From contig NZ_CP013341.1 in NCBI RefSeq assembly GCF_001455205.1, positions 1,426,001 to 1,490,000 on the forward strand: a stretch of DNA of 64,000 nt, read 5' to 3'. Below are positions 36,170 to 45,491 of this stretch, piece by piece. Made by a program: the position numbers and the translations under genes. Below the pieces are notes generated by a model. It saw only the letters and a program-made list of their open reading frames with translations. It was not told where the DNA came from and did no database searches. The DNA is from Nitrosomonas ureae (lineage in GTDB: Bacteria; Pseudomonadota; Gammaproteobacteria; Burkholderiales; Nitrosomonadaceae). Position 1 is the first letter of the stretch. Every line of letters starts with the position of its first letter.

Positions 36170-36646
36170 ATGGGTATAGAAGGAACGCTTGAAAAGGGTT
36201 TTATTACTACTAGTCTGGATTCGATTATTAATTGGGGGCGAACCGGCTCTATGTGGCCAATGACCTTTGGGTTGGCATGTTGTGCGGTCGAAATGATGGA
36301 AACAGGAGCTTCTCGTTATGATCTTGATCGTTTTGGAATAGTATTTCGTCCAAGCCCACGTCAATCGGATGTTATGATTGTTGCCGGAACGTTATGTAAC
36401 AAAATGGCACCTGCTTTACGTAAGGTCTATGATCAAATGGCTGAGCCCCGATGGGTAATATCTATGGGATCATGCGCGAACGGGGGCGGGTATTACCATT
36501 ATTCTTACTCGGTAGTTCGTGGGTGTGATCGTATAGTGCCGGTTGATATTTATGTGCCTGGTTGCCCACCGACCGCGGAAGCTTTGTTGTATGGCATCAT
36601 TCAGCTACAGAATAAGATTAACCGTACTAACACAATCGCGCGCTAA
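36170..36646 (+). CDS. nuoB: NADH-quinone oxidoreductase subunit B
   Basis: 158 residues. It carries the N2 iron-sulfur cluster at the quinone site: the ligands are seen in FGLACCAVEMM, MGSCANGGG and VPGCPPTAEALLYG. It starts five bases after nuoA. Confidence 0.97.
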   Translation: MGIEGTLEKGFITTSLDSIINWGRTGSMWPMTFGLACCAVEMMETGASRYDLDRFGIVFRPSPRQSDVMIVAGTLCNKMAPALRKVYDQMAEPRWVISMGSCANGGGYYHYSYSVVRGCDRIVPVDIYVPGCPPTAEALLYGIIQLQNKINRTNTIAR

Positions 36647-36658
36647 ATTTTAATTAGT

Positions 36659-37279
36659 ATGTCTACTATTCAACAAGAAACTCTTGCTGCAATATTGCGG
36701 AGATTGCTGCAGAATAAATTAATTAATCTGCAAATGCAGCGAGGTGAATTAACCATCGTAGTAAATGCCGAGGATATTCTGGGAGTCAGTAAAGTATTGC
36801 GTGATGACACGGCACTTATGTTTGATACTTTGATCGATTTGTGCGGGATTGATTTTTTAACTTATGGTGATGATCTGTCAGTTAAATATGACTTGAAAGA
36901 TAGACGTTTTGCAGTAATTTATCATTTGCTATCGATCGAGCGAAATCAAAGGCTGCGCGTCCGAGTTTTAGCAGAGAATAATGAATTTCCTGTCGTACAC
37001 TCAGTTACAGAAGTATGGCCTGCTGCTAATTGGTTTGAGCGTGAGGCATTTGATCTCTATGGTATTGTCTTTGCCGATCACCCGGATTTGCGTCGTATAT
37101 TGACTGATTATGGGTTTATCGGGAATCCTTTTCGTAAGGATTTTCCGATAACTGGGCATGTTGAGATGCGATATGATGAACAACAGAGACGTGTTATTTA
37201 TCAACCTGTTAGTATTGAGCCGCGAGAGATAACACCGCTCGTGATACGTGAGGAATACTATGGGGATAGTGAGTCCTGA
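36659..37279 (+). CDS. nuoC: NADH-quinone oxidoreductase subunit C
   Basis: 206 residues. The 30-kDa subunit motif WFEREAFDLYGIVFADHPDLRR is present, followed by YGFIGNPFRKDFPITGHVE. It forms part of the connecting fragment next to NuoD; nuoC and nuoD are separate genes here, unlike the fused nuoCD of E. coli. Confidence 0.97.
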   Translation: MSTIQQETLAAILRRLLQNKLINLQMQRGELTIVVNAEDILGVSKVLRDDTALMFDTLIDLCGIDFLTYGDDLSVKYDLKDRRFAVIYHLLSIERNQRLRVRVLAENNEFPVVHSVTEVWPAANWFEREAFDLYGIVFADHPDLRRILTDYGFIGNPFRKDFPITGHVEMRYDEQQRRVIYQPVSIEPREITPLVIREEYYGDSES

Positions 37280-37332
37280 GGATCTCACCTTGAATTGTGT
37301 TTTTTAAAGAGTTTTCAAGCAAAAAGTAACTT

Positions 37333-38586
37333 ATGGCTGAAATACGTAATTACACTTTGAATTTCGGACCGCAGCACCCGGCAGCTCACGGTGTGCTTCG
37401 GTTGGTTCTGGAATTAGACGGAGAAGTTGTTCGGCGTGCAGATCCGCATATTGGTTTGTTGCATCGTGCGACTGAGAAATTGGCAGAAAATAAAACATAT
37501 ATCCAATCAGTCCCTTATATGGATCGGTTAGACTATGTTTCCATGATGGTCAACGAGCATGCTTATGTGATGGCCATAGAGAAGTTGTTGCAAATTGAAG
37601 TGCCCATTAGAGCGCAATATATCCGCGTAATGTTTGATGAAATTACTCGTATTCTAAACCATTTGCTTTGGATTGGTGCACATGCGCTTGATGTTGGTGC
37701 TATGACGATGTTTTTGTATGCTTTTCGCGAAAGAGAAGATTTGATGGATTGCTATGAGGCAGTATCAGGTGCTCGAATGCATGCTGCTTATTATCGTCCT
37801 GGCGGGGTGTACCGCGATTTGCCAGATTCCATGCCTAAGTACCAGTCTTCAAAAATACATAGCGAAAAACAGACTCGTGTACGGAATGAAAATAGAGAAG
37901 GTTCTTTATTAGATTTTATTGAGGATTTTACCAATCGCTTTCCAATTTATGTCGATGAATATGAGACTTTGTTGACGGATAATAGGATCTGGAAGCAGCG
38001 TTTGGTTGATATTGGTGTTGTCTCTCCTGAGCGTGCTAAAGCATTAGGATTTACTGGTCCAATGTTGCGCGGATCTGGTGTGGAATGGGATTTAAGGAAG
38101 AAACAACCTTATGAGGTTTACGATCGTCTTGATTTCGACATACCTATTGGCGTAAATGGCGATTGTTATGATCGATATTTGATACGTATGGAAGAGTTTC
38201 GTCAATCAAATCGCATTATTAAGCAATGTGTCGATTGGTTGCGTAAGAACCCAGGTCCGATTATTACTGATAATCATAAAGTTGCACCGCCATCTCGAGT
38301 CGAGATGAAGCAAAATATGGAAGAAATGATTCATCATTTTAAGTTGTTTACAGAGGGTTTTCATGTGCCTCCGGGTGAGGCTTATGTTGCGGTTGAGCAT
38401 CCCAAAGGTGAATTCGGTATATATCTGGTATCTAATGGCGCCAATAAACCATATCGACTGAAAATACGCGCGCCCGGTTTTGCGCATTTGGCTGCCTTAG
38501 ATGAAATGTCCAGAGGGCACATGATTTCAGATGTAGTCGCAATTATTGGTACGCAAGATATAGTATTTGGTGAGATAGATAGATAA
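37333..38586 (+). CDS. nuoD: NADH-quinone oxidoreductase subunit D
   Basis: 417 residues. The 49-kDa signature LNFGPQHPAAHGVLRLVLELDGE is at the N-terminus and HIGLLHRATEKLAE follows. It forms the quinone-binding pocket with NuoB. The 53-base gap from nuoC is the longest early in the operon. Confidence 0.98.
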   Translation: MAEIRNYTLNFGPQHPAAHGVLRLVLELDGEVVRRADPHIGLLHRATEKLAENKTYIQSVPYMDRLDYVSMMVNEHAYVMAIEKLLQIEVPIRAQYIRVMFDEITRILNHLLWIGAHALDVGAMTMFLYAFREREDLMDCYEAVSGARMHAAYYRPGGVYRDLPDSMPKYQSSKIHSEKQTRVRNENREGSLLDFIEDFTNRFPIYVDEYETLLTDNRIWKQRLVDIGVVSPERAKALGFTGPMLRGSGVEWDLRKKQPYEVYDRLDFDIPIGVNGDCYDRYLIRMEEFRQSNRIIKQCVDWLRKNPGPIITDNHKVAPPSRVEMKQNMEEMIHHFKLFTEGFHVPPGEAYVAVEHPKGEFGIYLVSNGANKPYRLKIRAPGFAHLAALDEMSRGHMISDVVAIIGTQDIVFGEIDR

Positions 38587-38588
38587 CA

Positions 38589-39065
38589 ATGTTAAGTGCT
38601 GAATCTCTTAAAAGAATAGATCGTGAGATCGCTAAATATCCGGTCGACCGGAAACAATCAGCTGTTATGTCAGCACTCGCAATCGCGCAAGAAGAAAAAG
38701 GCTGGTTAGCCAATGAGACAATGAATTTTGTCGCTGAATATTTGGGTATGCCGCCAATCGCGGTTTATGAGGTAGCCACTTTTTATAATATGTACAATCT
38801 GGAGCCAGCAGGTAAGTACAAAATAACGATATGTACAAATTTACCTTGTGCTTTATCGGGTAGTAATGACAGTGCAAAATATATAAAACAAAAATTAGGC
38901 ATTGAATTCAATCAAACAACACCAGATGGGAAATTTACCCTAAAAGAGGGAGAGTGTTTTGGAGCCTGTGGAGATGCGCCGGTCTTGTTGGTGAATAATA
39001 AACGTATGTGTAGTTTTATGTCTGAAGAAATGATCGATAGATTGCTGGAGGAACTGGGCGAATGA
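38589..39065 (+). CDS. nuoE: NADH-quinone oxidoreductase subunit E
   Basis: 158 residues. The [2Fe-2S] ligands are seen in CTNLPC and in GECFGACGDAP. It is the 24-kDa subunit of the NADH-oxidising part. It starts two bases after nuoD and overlaps nuoF by four bases (ATGA), so translation is coupled. Confidence 0.97.
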   Translation: MLSAESLKRIDREIAKYPVDRKQSAVMSALAIAQEEKGWLANETMNFVAEYLGMPPIAVYEVATFYNMYNLEPAGKYKITICTNLPCALSGSNDSAKYIKQKLGIEFNQTTPDGKFTLKEGECFGACGDAPVLLVNNKRMCSFMSEEMIDRLLEELGE

Positions 39066-40339
39066 ATCAGTATCCACAGACTTTAATGAATGGGGTTGAT
39101 CCATCTGATTCTCAGAATTGGCGGCTTAGAAGCTATGAGAAACGCGAAGGATATGCGGCTCTAAAGAAAATATTAATAAAAAAAATAACTCCTGAAGAAG
39201 TTATTGAGGAAGTTAAGAAGTCAGCACTGCGTGGTCGTGGTGGAGCAGGGTTCCCTACAGGATTGAAATGGAGCTTCATGCCTAAAGGCTATGAAGGCGA
39301 TAAGTATATAGTCTGCAATTCAGATGAAGGAGAACCGGGAACTTTTAAGGATCGTGATATTTTACGATATAACCCTCATATACTGATCGAGGGTATGGTA
39401 ATAGCAGCGTATGCGATGGGCGTAAAAGCGGGTTATAACTACATCCATGGAGAGATATGGGAAACATACGAACGGATGGAAGAGGCCGTGGAAGAAGCTC
39501 GAGCAGCTGGTTATCTCGGAAATAATATTCTAGGTTCAGCATTTAGCTTTCAACTGTATAATCATCATGGATATGGCGCCTATATCTGCGGAGAAGAGAC
39601 GGCATTATTAGAGTCAATAGAGGGCAAGAAAGGTCAACCGCGCTTTAAGCCGCCTTTTCCTGCTAATTACGGTCTTTATGGAAAGCCGACTACTATTAAT
39701 AATACTGAGACATTTGCTTCAGTTCCTTGGATAATTCGTAACAGTGGGGAGAAGTATCTTCAGCTTGGCAAACCCAATAATGGTGGTACAAAAATATTTT
39801 CAGTATCGGGCCATGTCAATAAGCCAGGAAATTATGAAATACCACTCGGTACATCCTTTGCAAAATTATTGGAATTGGCTGGTGGCATGCGCGGCGGAAG
39901 AAAATTGAAAGGATGTATACCCGGCGGATCATCAATGCCGGTATTGCCTGGCGATATCATGATGCAAACAGATATGGATTACGATTCCATCGCTAAAGCA
40001 GGATCAATGCTTGGTTCAGGTGCTGTTATCATCATGGATGAGACGACTTGTATGGTAAGAGCACTGGAACGCCTGTCCTATTTTTACTATGAAGAATCTT
40101 GCGGACAATGCACGCCTTGCCGAGAGGGGACTGGTTGGCTTTATCGTATTGTCAATCGCATTGAGCATGGTAAGGGTCGATCTGAAGATCTTGATCTTCT
40201 AGATAATATTGCTGACAACATACAGGGACGGACTATTTGCGCCTTGGGCGATGCTGCAGCCATGCCTGTCCGGGCGATGCTTCAACATTTTCGTGACGAG
40301 TTTGCTTACCATATAGAACATAAAAAATGCATGATCTAA
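39062..40339 (+). CDS. nuoF: NADH-quinone oxidoreductase subunit F
   Basis: 425 residues. It binds NADH and FMN: GRGGAGFPTGLKWSFMPK is the nucleotide-binding motif near residue 60 and YICGEETALLESIEGK the FMN/NADH region. A [4Fe-4S] cluster is bound by SCGQCTPCREG with a later cysteine. It is the electron entry subunit. Confidence 0.98.
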   Translation: MNQYPQTLMNGVDPSDSQNWRLRSYEKREGYAALKKILIKKITPEEVIEEVKKSALRGRGGAGFPTGLKWSFMPKGYEGDKYIVCNSDEGEPGTFKDRDILRYNPHILIEGMVIAAYAMGVKAGYNYIHGEIWETYERMEEAVEEARAAGYLGNNILGSAFSFQLYNHHGYGAYICGEETALLESIEGKKGQPRFKPPFPANYGLYGKPTTINNTETFASVPWIIRNSGEKYLQLGKPNNGGTKIFSVSGHVNKPGNYEIPLGTSFAKLLELAGGMRGGRKLKGCIPGGSSMPVLPGDIMMQTDMDYDSIAKAGSMLGSGAVIIMDETTCMVRALERLSYFYYEESCGQCTPCREGTGWLYRIVNRIEHGKGRSEDLDLLDNIADNIQGRTICALGDAAAMPVRAMLQHFRDEFAYHIEHKKCMI

Positions 40340-40408
40340 TTATTAGTAATTTAATAATTCAGAGCGCGTCAATTTAATTATTCGTGATTAACACAAGAAT
40401 TTTAACCG

Positions 40409-42829
40409 ATGGTCAATATAGAAATCGACGGTAAGCAAGTATCTGTACCCAAAGGGAGCACCATTATGGATGGTGCAAAGCAAGTTGGTATATACATTCC
40501 ACATTTCTGCTATCACAAAAAATTATCTATTGCAGCTAATTGTCGTATGTGTTTGGTGCAAGTAGAAAAAGCACCAAAGCCGTTGCCCGCTTGTGCAACA
40601 CCAGTAATGGATGGAATGAAGGTATATACGCATTCTCAGCAAGCCGTGACTGCGCAAAAAGGTGTAATGGAGTTCTTGCTAATTAATCATCCACTAGATT
40701 GTCCTATTTGTGACCAAGGCGGTGAGTGCCAACTACAAGATTTGGCTGTGGGGTATGGTTCGAGCGGATCAAGGTACTCCGAGGCGAAGCGAGTGGTTGT
40801 TAACAAGAATTTGGGACCATTGATATCAACAGATATGACGCGATGTATACACTGCACGCGCTGTGTTCGGTTTGGTCAGGAAATCGCCGGGATTATGGAG
40901 CTTGGTATGGCTGGACGTGGCGAGCATTCGGAAATACTTGCGTTTGTCGGTAAAACAGTCGATTCTGAATTGTCGGGCAACGTGATTGATCTTTGCCCTG
41001 TTGGCGCATTGGTCAGTAAACCATTTCGTTATTCGGCTCGTACATGGGAGTTATCTCGCAGAAAATCAATTAGTCCGCATTGTGGCTTAGGGTCGAATCT
41101 TGTTGTTCAAGTTAAACAAAATCGTGTGATGCGGGTGCTTCCTCGAGACAATGAGGAAATTAATGAATGTTGGTTATCTGATAAAGATCGATTTTCTTAT
41201 GAAGGGTTGAATTCTGAAGACAGATTAATACACCCCATGATCAAACGTGATGGTGAATGGTTTCAGTGTGATTGGCAAGAAGCACTGGAATTTACAGCCA
41301 AGACTCTTGAGGCAATAAAACATCAATATGGTGCAAATAAAATTGCTGCATTAGGATCTGCGCATAGCACTATGGAAGAGCTTTATTTGTTGCAAAAATT
41401 ATTGCGAAGCTTGGGGAGTAACAATATTGATCATCGCCTACGTCAATCCGACTTTAGTGCAGACAAGAAAATGCAGGGTATTCCATGGTTGGGTACTAGC
41501 ATTGCAGATATTTCGCAACTAAAGTCAGTTTTAATTATCGGCAGTACGCTGCGTAAAGATCATCCCCTTATAGCGCAGCGCTTGCGACAGGCTGTTAAGA
41601 ATGGCATGAAAATGAATATTGTAAATCCAGTAGATGATGATCTGTTAGTTGATGTTGCAAACAAAATAATCGTTGCTCCGAGCTTAATGGTCAGAACTTT
41701 GGCTGAGATTACAAAAGCTGTGGTTGAAATAAAAGGAATAGAGCAAACGGATGAGTTGAAACGAATCCTTAATTCGTTAGATGTTCCGAGCACAACTGAT
41801 ACTGCTATTGCATCTAGCTTGATTGAAAGCACACCGGCTGCAATTTATTTGGGTAATATCGCGCAACACCACCCTGATTATGCGAAGTTAAATTGGCTTG
41901 CCGGATTGATTGCTAAAATAAGTGGTGCAAGTTATGGCGTATTGGGTGAGGCTGCCAATAGTGTAGGTGCTTATCTTGCCGGTGCCATACCGGAAATTAA
42001 CTCCACAACTACAGCATTCTCAGTTTTTGAAAGATCGGATCATATAGAATCTGGATTGAATGCTGCTCAAATGTTTGGATTCGACAATGAGCGAATAGCC
42101 GAAAGATGCAGTGCTTTTATATTAATGAATACAGAACCGGAATATGATTCTTATAATTCGCAACAAGCAGTAGAAACAATTAAAACAAGTAAGTTCGTGG
42201 TGTCATTGAGTGCTTACCAAGGAAATGCTAAAGATTATGCAGATGTATTACTGCCAGTTACGCCATTTACTGAAACATCAGGAACCTATGTTAATACAGA
42301 AGGCAGGGTGCAGAGTTTTAATGGAGTAGTTTCGCCATTAGGTGAAGCTAGACCTGCATGGAAGGTATTGCGTGTATTAGCTAATTTGCTAGAGCTGGAA
42401 AAATTCGAATATGAAACAACAGAGCAAATACGTGCGGAGATTTTTCCTAATGGGTTCGAGATTAGCCGGTATTTGAATAATAGTTTAGAAACCTTTGAGG
42501 TAGCCATTTCGATAGTTGAGAAAGAAGGTATCGAGCGTATTGGGGAAGTGCCGATTTATCAAGCAGACCCGATTGTTCGTAGGGCTGAATCTCTACAGGT
42601 TACACACGATGCTGAATCGCCCAAGGTCTGGATGACGGGTGGAATGTTGGAAAAATTAGGTATTGTCGTAGGTGATAAAATAAAAATTAAGCAAGGAGAA
42701 GGGCTTGTGCAGCTTGAAGCTGGATTAGATGAAAAATTGCCGTCTAATTGTGTTCGTATCGCATGTGCACATCCTAAAACAGTCGCACTAGGCGCTTTGT
42801 TTGGTGAAGTAAAAATAGAGAAACTGTGA
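40409..42829 (+). CDS. nuoG: NADH-quinone oxidoreductase subunit G
   Basis: 806 residues. The N-terminus holds the ferredoxin-like [2Fe-2S] site (HFCYHKK then CRMCLV), a His-ligated cluster region (HPLDCPICDQGGECQLQD) and CIHCTRCVRFGQEIAG. The remainder is a molybdopterin-oxidoreductase-like fold that has no cofactor role in complex I. Length is within the usual 700-900. Confidence 0.96.
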   Translation: MVNIEIDGKQVSVPKGSTIMDGAKQVGIYIPHFCYHKKLSIAANCRMCLVQVEKAPKPLPACATPVMDGMKVYTHSQQAVTAQKGVMEFLLINHPLDCPICDQGGECQLQDLAVGYGSSGSRYSEAKRVVVNKNLGPLISTDMTRCIHCTRCVRFGQEIAGIMELGMAGRGEHSEILAFVGKTVDSELSGNVIDLCPVGALVSKPFRYSARTWELSRRKSISPHCGLGSNLVVQVKQNRVMRVLPRDNEEINECWLSDKDRFSYEGLNSEDRLIHPMIKRDGEWFQCDWQEALEFTAKTLEAIKHQYGANKIAALGSAHSTMEELYLLQKLLRSLGSNNIDHRLRQSDFSADKKMQGIPWLGTSIADISQLKSVLIIGSTLRKDHPLIAQRLRQAVKNGMKMNIVNPVDDDLLVDVANKIIVAPSLMVRTLAEITKAVVEIKGIEQTDELKRILNSLDVPSTTDTAIASSLIESTPAAIYLGNIAQHHPDYAKLNWLAGLIAKISGASYGVLGEAANSVGAYLAGAIPEINSTTTAFSVFERSDHIESGLNAAQMFGFDNERIAERCSAFILMNTEPEYDSYNSQQAVETIKTSKFVVSLSAYQGNAKDYADVLLPVTPFTETSGTYVNTEGRVQSFNGVVSPLGEARPAWKVLRVLANLLELEKFEYETTEQIRAEIFPNGFEISRYLNNSLETFEVAISIVEKEGIERIGEVPIYQADPIVRRAESLQVTHDAESPKVWMTGGMLEKLGIVVGDKIKIKQGEGLVQLEAGLDEKLPSNCVRIACAHPKTVALGALFGEVKIEKL

Positions 42830-42851
42830 TGTCAATGGTTGGAGTTTATTA

Positions 42852-43949
42852 ATGGAGAATATTCAACAACAGTTTGTAGATGTGTTGGGTGCAGAATGGG
42901 GAAGCATGATGTTCTCTTTAGCGTCAAACATGACATTTATTTTTGCCATTGTTATTCCATTGTTATTGGGTGTGGCGTACCTTACTTTTGCAGAACGTAA
43001 GATAATTGCTTATATGCAAATTCGTGTAGGTCCGAATAGAGTAACTTTTTTTGGTATACCTTGGTTACGCGGTTGGGGACAGCCGATTGCTGATGCAGTA
43101 AAGGCAATCATGAAGGAAATAATAATTCCGACAAGTGCAAATAAATTTCTTTTTATTCTGGCACCTGTGCTAACCATCATGCCGGCGTTGGCTGCTTGGG
43201 CGGTGATCCCTTTTTCACCTGAACTTGTACTCGCGGATATCAACGCCGGATTGCTTTATATTCTGGCAATGACATCTATGGGTATATACGGGATCATTAT
43301 CGCGGGTTGGGCATCTAATTCGAAATATGCTTTTATAGGTGCCATGCGCTCAGCTGCTCAAGTAGTTTCGTATGAGCTGGCAATGGGGTTTGCTTTAGTA
43401 TGTGTTTTAATGATGTCACAAAGTTTGAATTTGGGTGATATTGTGAATGGCCAGCAAGGTAGCAGTCTGTTAAATTGGTATTTGATTCCATTGTTTCCGA
43501 TGTTTCTGGTTTATTTAATTTCAGGCGTGGCTGAAACAAATCGTGCACCATTTGACGTCGCTGAAGGCGAATCAGAAATTGTTGCAGGTTTTCATGTTGA
43601 TTATTCAGGTATGGCTTTTACCGTATTTTTTCTTGCCGAATATTCCAATATGATATTGGTAGCAGCATTAACATCTATTATGTTTTTGGGTGGATGGTTG
43701 CCGCCGATTGATATTGCACCATTTACACTAGTGCCTGGTTTTATTTGGCTACTATTAAAGATTGCATTTATTTTGTTCTTTTTTCTTTGGTTTCGTGCGA
43801 CCTTTCCGCGGTATCGGTATGATCAGATTATGAGATTAGGCTGGAAAATATTTATTCCTATAACACTAGTATGGATTGTTTTATTAGGTGCCATAATACA
43901 ATTGCCTGAATCAATACGAAATGCGTTTCCGTTAAACATCTGGTTTTAA
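42852..43949 (+). CDS. nuoH: NADH-quinone oxidoreductase subunit H
   Basis: 365 residues, about eight membrane helices. The signatures ERKIIAYMQIRVGPNRV and AETNRAPFDVAEGESEIVAGF are present. It forms the quinone channel and joins the two arms of the complex. Confidence 0.97.
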   Translation: MENIQQQFVDVLGAEWGSMMFSLASNMTFIFAIVIPLLLGVAYLTFAERKIIAYMQIRVGPNRVTFFGIPWLRGWGQPIADAVKAIMKEIIIPTSANKFLFILAPVLTIMPALAAWAVIPFSPELVLADINAGLLYILAMTSMGIYGIIIAGWASNSKYAFIGAMRSAAQVVSYELAMGFALVCVLMMSQSLNLGDIVNGQQGSSLLNWYLIPLFPMFLVYLISGVAETNRAPFDVAEGESEIVAGFHVDYSGMAFTVFFLAEYSNMILVAALTSIMFLGGWLPPIDIAPFTLVPGFIWLLLKIAFILFFFLWFRATFPRYRYDQIMRLGWKIFIPITLVWIVLLGAIIQLPESIRNAFPLNIWF

Positions 43950-43964
43950 AATTGAGAGAATATA

Positions 43965-44453
43965 ATGGATCGTATCAAAAAATTTTTTAGTACTTTTTTA
44001 TTATTTGAATTGTTAAAAGGTATGGCAGTAACTGGAAAATACCTTTTTAAACCAAAGATAACTGTACATTATCCAGAAGAAAAAACACCTCAATCACCGC
44101 GCTTTCGCGGCTTGCATGCATTACGCCGTTATCCAAATGGAGAAGAACGCTGTATTGCCTGCAAATTATGTGAAGCTGTCTGTCCTGCGATGGCGATAAC
44201 CATAGAATCGGAACAACGTGCGGATGGTACGCGGCGAACTACACGATATGATATTGATTTAAGCAAATGTATCTTTTGTGGTTTCTGTGAGGAATCCTGT
44301 CCGGTTGATTCAATTGTTGAAACACGCATATTGGAATATCACTGTGAAAAAAGAGAGGATTTTATATATACCAAAGAAATGCTATTGGCGGTAGGAGATC
44401 GATATGAAGAACAGATTGCCAGAGACAGAGAAGTCGATGCACCCTATCGTTAA
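43965..44453 (+). CDS. nuoI: NADH-quinone oxidoreductase subunit I
   Basis: 162 residues. Two ferredoxin-type [4Fe-4S] motifs are complete: CIACKLCEAVCP and CIFCGFCEESCP. It carries clusters N6a and N6b between NuoG and NuoB. It starts 15 bases after nuoH. Confidence 0.98.
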   Translation: MDRIKKFFSTFLLFELLKGMAVTGKYLFKPKITVHYPEEKTPQSPRFRGLHALRRYPNGEERCIACKLCEAVCPAMAITIESEQRADGTRRTTRYDIDLSKCIFCGFCEESCPVDSIVETRILEYHCEKREDFIYTKEMLLAVGDRYEEQIARDREVDAPYR

Positions 44454-44472
44454 ATCTTTCCGGTAAATACTA

Positions 44473-45078
44473 ATGATTTTTCAAGATATTTTATTTTATT
44501 CTTTTTCAGCAATACTAATTGTATCGGCACTCGGTGTGATTACAGTGCGTAATCCAGTAAATTCAGCCTTATTGCTGGTATTGTCATTTGTTACATGTGC
44601 TGGTTTATGGCTGCTGTTAGAAGCAGAATTTCTTGCGATTACTCTAGTATTGGTTTATGTCGGTGCTGTCATGGTTTTATTCTTATTTGTAGTAATGATG
44701 CTGGATATTAATCTGGACCGGTTACGCGAAGGATTCTGGAAATGGTTTCCGTTTGGTGCGATGATTGCATTGGTTATAGTGGTAGAAATATCAATGGTGC
44801 TGATGGGTAAATATTTTGGGTACGAAGAAATGCCTATACCTGAACCAAAAGGTGCAGACTACAGTAATACCAAGGAATTGGGGCGATTGATTTATACCGA
44901 ATATGTGTATGCGTTTGAATTGGCGGCTGTACTTTTGCTGGTTGCGATGATTGCGGCGATAGCGCTAACACTGCGTCATCGTGAAGATAAGAAGTCTACA
45001 AATCCGTTTAAACAAGTCAAAGTAAAAAAAGAAGATAGAATTCGTATAGTGACCATGTCGGCAGAAAAAAAGGAATGA
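44473..45078 (+). CDS. nuoJ: NADH-quinone oxidoreductase subunit J
   Basis: 201 residues with five membrane helices. The family stretch AEFLAITLVLVYVGAVMVLFLFVVMML is clear. The C-terminus has a basic tail of about 30 residues. It lies in the membrane arm next to NuoK. Confidence 0.95.
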   Translation: MIFQDILFYSFSAILIVSALGVITVRNPVNSALLLVLSFVTCAGLWLLLEAEFLAITLVLVYVGAVMVLFLFVVMMLDINLDRLREGFWKWFPFGAMIALVIVVEISMVLMGKYFGYEEMPIPEPKGADYSNTKELGRLIYTEYVYAFELAAVLLLVAMIAAIALTLRHREDKKSTNPFKQVKVKKEDRIRIVTMSAEKKE

Positions 45079-45138
45079 GCGAGCTTGTACATACTTATTT
45101 CTGCTTGATGACTATATAAAATATAAAAGAGGTGGCCT

Positions 45139-45444
45139 TTGATTTCATTGTCTCATTACCTTGTACTCGGTGCGATATTGTTTGCGATTGGATTAGTCGG
45201 TATTTTTCTGAATCGAAAAAATGTCATTATTATACTAATGTCGATCGAATTAATGCTGCTGGCGGTGAATATGAACTTTGTTGCTTTTTCGCACTACTTG
45301 CAGGATATATCAGGACAAATTTTTGTATTTTTCATTTTGACAGTGGCAGCTGCTGAATCGGCTATTGGTTTGGCAATCCTCGTAGTACTATTTCGCAATA
45401 TGCATACAATTAATGTTGATGATTTAGATAAGCTTAAAGGTTAG
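45139..45444 (+). CDS. nuoK: NADH-quinone oxidoreductase subunit K
   Basis: 101 residues, the normal size, three helices. The conserved buried glutamates are in NVIIILMSIELMLLAVNMNF and in TVAAAESAIGLAI. The start is TTG at 45139 with an AGAGGTGG site; no ATG is available for a protein of the right length. Confidence 0.95.
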   Translation: MISLSHYLVLGAILFAIGLVGIFLNRKNVIIILMSIELMLLAVNMNFVAFSHYLQDISGQIFVFFILTVAAAESAIGLAILVVLFRNMHTINVDDLDKLKG

Positions 45445-45491
45445 TTAAGGAATATTTTAAGTATTTATAATTATAAGAATTATTAATCAAG